DNA of 64,000 nucleotides from Planctomycetota bacterium (GTDB lineage Bacteria; Planctomycetota; UBA1135; GCA-002748355). A model generated the notes under the pieces. The model was not told where the DNA came from and ran no database searches. It saw nothing but the letters and a program-made list of their open reading frames with translations. The position numbers were made by a program, and so were the translations under genes. The number at the start of each line of letters is the position of its first letter. The first letter of the stretch is position 1. The stretch spans positions 21,751 through 85,750 of the forward strand of contig PDSF01000039.1 of assembly GCA_002748355.1 (NCBI GenBank). Reading direction: 5' to 3'. This document shows positions 59,439 to 64,000 of the stretch, piece after piece.

Positions 59439-60323
59439 TCAGCCGATGGTCTCGGCCATGGTCTTGCCAATCGTGGACGGGCTCTCGGTCACCGCAACGC
59501 CGGCCGCACGCAAAGCCTCCAGCTTCTCCTCTGCCGTGCCCTTGCCCCCACTGATGATCGCACCGGCATGGCCCATGCGCTTACCCGGAGGAGCGGTGCG
59601 GCCGGCAATGAAGCCAACCACCGGCTTCTTGACGTTCTCCTTGATGAACTGCGCGGCCTCTTCCTCGGCGCTGCCACCGATCTCGCCGATCATCACGATG
59701 CCCTCAGTCGCCGGATCCTCGTTGAAGGCCGCGATGCAGTCGATGAAGTTGGTGCCGTTGATCGGGTCACCGCCAATACCGATGCAGGTGGTCTGGCCGA
59801 GGCCGAGCTCGGTCAACTGCCACACCGCCTCGTAGGTCAGGGTGCCCGAACGCGAGACGACGCCGATCTTGCCGGGCTTGTGGATGTAGCCAGGCATGAT
59901 GCCGATCTTGCAGCCAGCCTTGCCGTCACCCGGCGTGATGATGCCGGGGCAGTTCGGCCCAATCAGGCGAACATCCGGCTTGCTGCGCATCACCTCCATG
60001 ACCCGGGCCATGTCCAGCACCGGAATGTGCTCGGTGATCGCGACGATCAAGCGCACGCCCGAGTCGGCGGCCTCGAGAATCGCATCGGCGCAGAAGGGCG
60101 CCGGCACGTAGATGACCGAGACTTCGGCACCGGTCTGCTCCACCGCTTCCGCCACGGTGTTGAAGACCGGAACGCCGTCGACCTTGTCGCCGCCCTTTCC
60201 GGGGGTGACACCGGCCACCATATGGGTGCCGTACTCGACCATCTGAGCGCTGTGGAAGCGGCCGGCGCCGCCGGTGATGCCCTGGCAGAGGACCTTGGTT
60301 TCGCTATCGATCCAGATACTCAT
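59439..60323 (-). CDS. sucD: succinyl-CoA synthetase subunit alpha
   Basis: 294 residues. CoA-binding fold with [32 protein letters not shown], and the phosphohistidine region [14 protein letters not shown]. It forms the TCA-cycle enzyme with SucC, producing ATP or GTP. It begins 11 bases after sucC. Confidence 0.97.
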   Translation of the reverse strand: MSIWIDSETKVLCQGITGGAGRFHSAQMVEYGTHMVAGVTPGKGGDKVDGVPVFNTVAEAVEQTGAEVSVIYVPAPFCADAILEAADSGVRLIVAITEHIPVLDMARVMEVMRSKPDVRLIGPNCPGIITPGDGKAGCKIGIMPGYIHKPGKIGVVSRSGTLTYEAVWQLTELGLGQTTCIGIGGDPINGTNFIDCIAAFNEDPATEGIVMIGEIGGSAEEEAAQFIKENVKKPVVGFIAGRTAPPGKRMGHAGAIISGGKGTAEEKLEALRAAGVAVTESPSTIGKTMAETIG

Positions 60324-60334
60324 CGTAGTCCTCC

Positions 60335-61498
60335 TCAGCCCTTCGCCGCCGCGACGGCTTTGTCCGCAGCCTCATCAAGCGATGAAGCGGTCTGGATGGT
60401 GAGGCCCGAGTGCTCGAGGATCTCACGGCCCTTTTCGACATTGGTTCCCTCGAGACGGACCACGAGAGGAAGCTCCAACTTAACTTCCTTGGCCGCGGCG
60501 ACCACGCCCTCGGCAATGACGTCGCACTTGGCGATGCCGCCGAAGATGTTGACCATCAGCGCCTTCACGTTGGAGTCACTGACCAGGATCTTGAAGGCCT
60601 CGGTGACCTGCTCCTTGGTGGCGCTACCGCCAACGTCCAGGAAGTTGGCCGGCTCACCGCCGTGCAGCTTGATGACGTCCATCGTCGCCATCGCCAGGCC
60701 AGCGCCATTGACCATGCAGCCGATGTTGCCATCGAGCGCGATGTAGCTCAGGTCGAACTTGCTGGCCTCGACCTCCTTGGGGTTCTCTTCGGTCAGGTCG
60801 CGGTATTCCACGATGTCCTTGTGCCGGAAGAGGGCGTTGCCGTCGAAGTTGATCTTGGCATCGAGGGCGATGACCGACTCGTCCTTGCAGAGCACCAGCG
60901 GGTTGATCTCGGCAATCGAGCAGTCGAGCTGAGTGAAGGCGTTGGCCAGCTGGCTGATGATCTTGACGCCGTTTTTGAAGGCGGTCCCCTCAAGGCCGAG
61001 CTGGAAGGCGAGCTTACGAGCCTGAAAGCCCTGCAGGCCCTGGCCGGGGAGGATCCACTCCTTGTAGATCGCTTCCGGGCGCTCGGCGGCGACCTCTTCG
61101 ATCTCCATGCCACCTTCGCGGGAGGCCATGACGCAGGCCTTCTGCTCGACCCGGTCTAGCGTGACCGCGAGGTAGAACTCCTTGTCGATGTCCGACCCCT
61201 TCTCGATCCAAACCGTGTTGACCACCTTGCCCTCGGGGCCGGTCTGGTGGGTGATCAGGGGCTTGCCCAGCATGCCCTGCGCCGCCTCGACAGCCTCGGC
61301 GGCGCTGCGCACGAGCTTGACCCCGCCGCCCTTGCCGCGGCCACCCGCGTGGATCTGCGCCTTAACGACGCAGAGCGCCGTTCCGAGCTCTTCGTAGGCC
61401 TTGCCCGCCGCCGCAGCGTCGGTCACGACCCGGCCCTCAGGCACCGCGACGCCGAAGCGCCCCAGCACCTCTTTGGCCTGGTATTCGTGGATCTTCAT
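60335..61498 (-). CDS. sucC: succinyl-CoA synthetase subunit beta
   Basis: 387 residues. ATP-grasp domain with [34 protein letters not shown] and [20 protein letters not shown], and the C-terminal [14 protein letters not shown] ligase domain. Lies directly ahead of sucD in the usual order. The region 61499-61709 is the divergent spacer towards the SDR gene and should hold both promoters. Confidence 0.97.
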   Translation of the reverse strand: MKIHEYQAKEVLGRFGVAVPEGRVVTDAAAAGKAYEELGTALCVVKAQIHAGGRGKGGGVKLVRSAAEAVEAAQGMLGKPLITHQTGPEGKVVNTVWIEKGSDIDKEFYLAVTLDRVEQKACVMASREGGMEIEEVAAERPEAIYKEWILPGQGLQGFQARKLAFQLGLEGTAFKNGVKIISQLANAFTQLDCSIAEINPLVLCKDESVIALDAKINFDGNALFRHKDIVEYRDLTEENPKEVEASKFDLSYIALDGNIGCMVNGAGLAMATMDVIKLHGGEPANFLDVGGSATKEQVTEAFKILVSDSNVKALMVNIFGGIAKCDVIAEGVVAAAKEVKLELPLVVRLEGTNVEKGREILEHSGLTIQTASSLDEAADKAVAAAKG

Positions 61499-61709
61499 CG
61501 GTTTCTGTCCGTGGAATTCGGTCCCGGGAACCCAGTAGTCATCAGGTGAAAAGGCCAGGGAGTGTAGGGGCTAGCGGGGGAAGTTCCAGATTGCGGGACT
61601 GGGGCTTCCCGCCCTGCTACAACTCTCCGCTGCGGGAAGCGCAAGCCACGAGCCAGCCCTCGCCTCCCTTCCTCTACCTCGAAGCAAGGCCCCCGAAAAA
61701 GCCAGAGCC

Positions 61710-62492
61710 ATGAGCGAGCATTCTCTCCAAACCCTCCAGGACAAACGCGTCCTGGTCACTGGCGCCAGCTCCGGCATCGGCGCCGCCCTCGCCATCGAAG
61801 CCGCGCGCCGCGGCGCCCAGCTCCTGCTGCACGGACGTGACGAAGAGCGGCTAGCGCAAACAGCCCGTACTTGCGAGGCGGCAGGCGCAGCGGCGCCGGA
61901 ACTCTTCGCCCTGGAGCTGCTCGACCTGGACGATCGCCGCGCCCTGGTCCAAGGCAGCGCCCCGGTCGATATCGCCGTGCTCAATGCCGGCCTCCTGGTC
62001 GGCGGACCTTTCGAGGAGGCCGACGAAAACCGTATCCTGGCCCTCTTGCGGGTGAACATCGAAGCGCCGATGCACTTGGCGCGGCTCCTCGCGCCCGGGC
62101 TTGCCGAACGCGCCGGCAGCCTGGTCCTGGTCTCCTCAGGCGTCGCCCGCCAGCCCCTGCCCTACAACGTCGTCTACAACAGCTCCAAGGTGGCGCTCAC
62201 CAGCTTCGGCCGGGCGCTGGCGCTGGAATGGGAGCATCGCGGCTGCCCCGCGCACGTCTTCGTGTCCCACCCGGGAGCCACCCAAACGCCGATGCTAGAG
62301 GGTGTCGAAAGCGAGAAGCGCAGCCCCCAGTCCGTGGCGATTGGCAGCTGGGATGCCTTCGAGGCCGGCAAGCGCTGCTGGTGGGCCAGCGGAGAGGATC
62401 CGGAGCTGCTCGCCCAGTATGAAGCCGAGGATGCACGCGCCCGCGAGCGGGCCCCGATGCTGCGCGAGTTCTTTGGCGGGGTTCAGGGCTGA
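61710..62492 (+). CDS. short-chain dehydrogenase/reductase
   Basis: 260 residues. Nucleotide-binding motif TGASSGIG, NAG in VLNAGLL, catalytic Ser in VLVSSG and YxxxK as YNSSK. These mark a classical SDR oxidoreductase using NAD(P)H. Substrate unknown. The C-terminal region (DAFEAGKRCWWASGEDPELL) is typical of the DltE/YqjQ-like group. The gene converges with the exported-protein gene downstream. Confidence 0.9.
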   Translation: MSEHSLQTLQDKRVLVTGASSGIGAALAIEAARRGAQLLLHGRDEERLAQTARTCEAAGAAAPELFALELLDLDDRRALVQGSAPVDIAVLNAGLLVGGPFEEADENRILALLRVNIEAPMHLARLLAPGLAERAGSLVLVSSGVARQPLPYNVVYNSSKVALTSFGRALALEWEHRGCPAHVFVSHPGATQTPMLEGVESEKRSPQSVAIGSWDAFEAGKRCWWASGEDPELLAQYEAEDARARERAPMLREFFGGVQG

Positions 62493-62553
62493 GGGGCGGG
62501 TCGCCGCCCCCACGAGTCCCAGAGTCCCAGTCCCAGCCACAGAGACCCGGCGC

Positions 62554-63474
62554 TCAGAGACCCAGCCGCCACTCCAGCCCATTACTGAGGGCATAGTCCG
62601 GGTCGCGAACAGCCAGTAGCTGCAGGTTCACCCGCATCCCGGCCAGAGCCGGCGCTTTGGGCAGGGCAAGACTCAGGGTCATGCCCTTCTGGGGAATGGT
62701 CGTGGGCAAGAGCTGTAGATCCAGCAGCGGCGCCTTGACCAAGATCTTGCCGAGCGGCGTCGCCACCTGGTCGCGACCCGACGCAATGAGGAGGACCCCA
62801 AACGGCTCACGCGGGCGCAGAGCCGTGACCCGGAGCCCCGCTCGCTGCCCCAGCCGCGGCGGCGCAGTGTCGATCGGCGCCAGCGTCGGCAGCGGCAGGT
62901 AGCCGCTGCCCTGGCCATAGGCATCGGCCCGTGCCCCGCCCTCGACGAAGACGCGCACCCGCGCCAGCGGGTTGCTGCCGTTGCTCGAGAGCTGGCCAAT
63001 CCCCTTGCTGGCAGGGAGGTTCTTCTGCAAGAACACGCGCTCCAGGGTGACCCGGTGGCCGAGCACCGAGCTTTGCGACAGATTGGCCCCGTAGCTGGAG
63101 ACCTGGGTCGAGCTGCCACCACAGCTGCCGAGCACGACGAGCCATTCCCCCTTGGCAAAGCGCAGGGGCCGCGTCGGCTTCAGGATCTCGCGACTCTTGC
63201 CAGTGGCGAAGTAGATCGGAGCCGCCAAGACCGAGGCGAAGTAGCGCGGCGGCTTCTGGGCCAGCCGATACAGGGCGACCGTTTGCGTGCCCTGCTCCGA
63301 CTCGTCGGGCACCTGCAGCCCAGTGACGGAAAAGGCCAGCGGCGCCTGAAAGCAGAAGCCACGCGCATGGGCGGGGGCCACATAGCTCCGCTGAAACGCG
63401 GGCAGCGCCAGCTGCGCCTGCGCAGCAGCGAGACCAAGGAGAGCACAAGCCAGGGTGCGGAGACAGAGCGGCAT
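62554..63474 (-). CDS. exported protein of unknown function
   Basis: 306 residues from the ATG at 63474, chosen because it starts a signal peptide (MPLCLRTLACALLGLAAAQA). The frame extends further upstream but without protein-like composition. The mature part is beta-rich and Gly/Ser-rich (QRSYVAPAHARGFCFQAPL, FSVTGLQVPDESEQGTQTVA, KGEWLVVLGSCGGSST, PLPTLAPIDTAPPRLGQ). The first half looks like one jelly-roll-type domain and the second ends in LSLALPKAPALAGMRVNLQL. No family is recognised. Confidence 0.6.
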   Translation of the reverse strand: MPLCLRTLACALLGLAAAQAQLALPAFQRSYVAPAHARGFCFQAPLAFSVTGLQVPDESEQGTQTVALYRLAQKPPRYFASVLAAPIYFATGKSREILKPTRPLRFAKGEWLVVLGSCGGSSTQVSSYGANLSQSSVLGHRVTLERVFLQKNLPASKGIGQLSSNGSNPLARVRVFVEGGARADAYGQGSGYLPLPTLAPIDTAPPRLGQRAGLRVTALRPREPFGVLLIASGRDQVATPLGKILVKAPLLDLQLLPTTIPQKGMTLSLALPKAPALAGMRVNLQLLAVRDPDYALSNGLEWRLGL

Positions 63475-63619
63475 GGGAAGGCTCCAGGAACGAGGACCAG
63501 GCAGCATCGCCGGCCGCAGCCGCAGCGGCAAGGCCCCTGGCCAAGCCGCCGACAAAGCCAAAAGACCAGGCCCCAGGGCCACCTGCGCCGCTCGGCTCGA
63601 TGACAAGCGAGCTTGCTCC

Positions 63620-64000
63620 TCAGCCATCGGTTTTCGGCTCCGCTGCATCCTCCCCCCCTCGATACTTCGCATGCACCGCCTCGGCCACCGCCCCGGGCAA
63701 GCCCTTCACCGCGCGCAGCTCCGCAAGGCTGGCCCGGCGCAGCCCCTCAAGACTGCCAAAGTGCCGCAACAACGCCCGCCGCCGCGTCGGCCCCAGTCCG
63801 GGAATCTCATCCAGCTCGCTGCCGATGCGCTGCCGCAGCTTGCGGTGGTAGCCGATGGCGAAGCGATGCGCCTCGTCGCGCAGATTGGTCAGGATGCGGA
63901 AGCTAGCCCTGGAATAAGCGATAGATGAGCCTCCGTCTGATCCGAGCCGCTTCTGCTCCGTCGCTGCGGTTCGGATCGGACGGAGGCAGGCAAGGAAGGG
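63620..64000 (-). CDS. uvrC: excinuclease ABC subunit C, C-terminal fragment
   Basis: The last 126 residues of a protein that starts beyond the window. LTNLRDEAHRFAIGYHRKLR is the classic UvrC junction, and the C-terminal helix-hairpin-helix pair follows (IPGLGPTRRRALLRHFGSL and LRAVKGLPGAVAEAVHAKY). UvrC makes the two incisions around UvrB-bound DNA damage. Residues encoded by 63929-63987 lie in a near-perfect palindrome and do not align well with the family; see the repeat entry. Confidence 0.85.
   Translation of the reverse strand, partial: PFLACLRPIRTAATEQKRLGSDGGSSIAYSRASFRILTNLRDEAHRFAIGYHRKLRQRIGSELDEIPGLGPTRRRALLRHFGSLEGLRRASLAELRAVKGLPGAVAEAVHAKYRGGEDAAEPKTDG
63929..63987. repeat. 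22-bp inverted repeat within uvrC
   Basis: GCCTCCGTCTGATCCGAGCCGC (63929-63950) pairs with 63966-63987 with two mismatches around a 15-base loop. The uvrC frame runs through it. Confidence 0.8.

Noticed and set aside
1..64000. rRNA, tRNA or tmRNA genes
   Set aside because: Scanning both strands by eye showed no tRNA T-loop with a matching acceptor stem and no rRNA-conserved segments; a covariance search would settle this.

Overview
The window is GC-rich, gene-dense bacterial chromosome with no rRNA, tRNA, insertion sequence, prophage or CRISPR array that I could see. Several products point to a Gram-negative member of the PVC superphylum, most likely a planctomycete. These are the small basic PVC signature protein (24806-25003), a Minf_1886-type protein of the planctomycete/verrucomicrobial kind (14375-14761), an alpha/alpha-toroid prenyltransferase-like protein (3-701), and large TPR, secretin and FG-GAP envelope proteins. 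No species can be named from this sequence alone.

Layout. Bases 1-7.1 kb (plus strand) hold a loose set of poorly characterised genes: a toroid protein, a small membrane protein, a PH-like protein, a coiled-coil gene broken by an in-frame TGA, a large coiled-coil lipoprotein, a patatin and a DUF3239-like protein. From 7.2 to 14.8 kb (minus) lie larE, a lipoprotein amidohydrolase, a sugar nucleotidyltransferase, a 14-repeat FG-GAP lipoprotein, an AI-2E-type transporter and the Minf_1886 protein. From 14.9 to 17.8 kb a translationally coupled replication trio runs dnaA-like, tmk, holB. After a plus-strand HAD phosphatase, 18.7-24.5 kb (minus) carries a GNAT-AAC(3) fusion, ychF, der, queE and an aminotransferase. 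The PVC signature protein, an unknown single-pass membrane protein and a TMTC-like TPR membrane protein follow, then a divergent family 4 uracil-DNA glycosylase.

The most distinctive region is 30.7-43.9 kb (plus strand). It holds two TPR-secretin lipoproteins flanking two long exported TPR proteins, one ExbB-type proton channel and two ExbD-type partners. Strong hairpins follow the first secretin, the second exbD and the second secretin. There is no secretion ATPase, pseudopilin or inner-membrane platform protein. I infer an outer-membrane secretin assembly energised by proton-motive force, and this is my main candidate for an undescribed system.

The right third is mostly minus strand and housekeeping: a Cys-rich mini-protein and an M16-like protein, a complete oligopeptide ABC importer (oppABCDF), serS, a large exported protein, a rhomboid protease, a polyprenyl diphosphate synthase, tatA, a small membrane protein and sucCD. 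The window ends with a plus-strand SDR oxidoreductase, a minus-strand exported protein and the 3' end of uvrC, whose frame runs through a near-perfect palindrome. Short tandem duplications of 13-18 bp recur in spacers across the window and, in the two secretin genes, within coding sequence.
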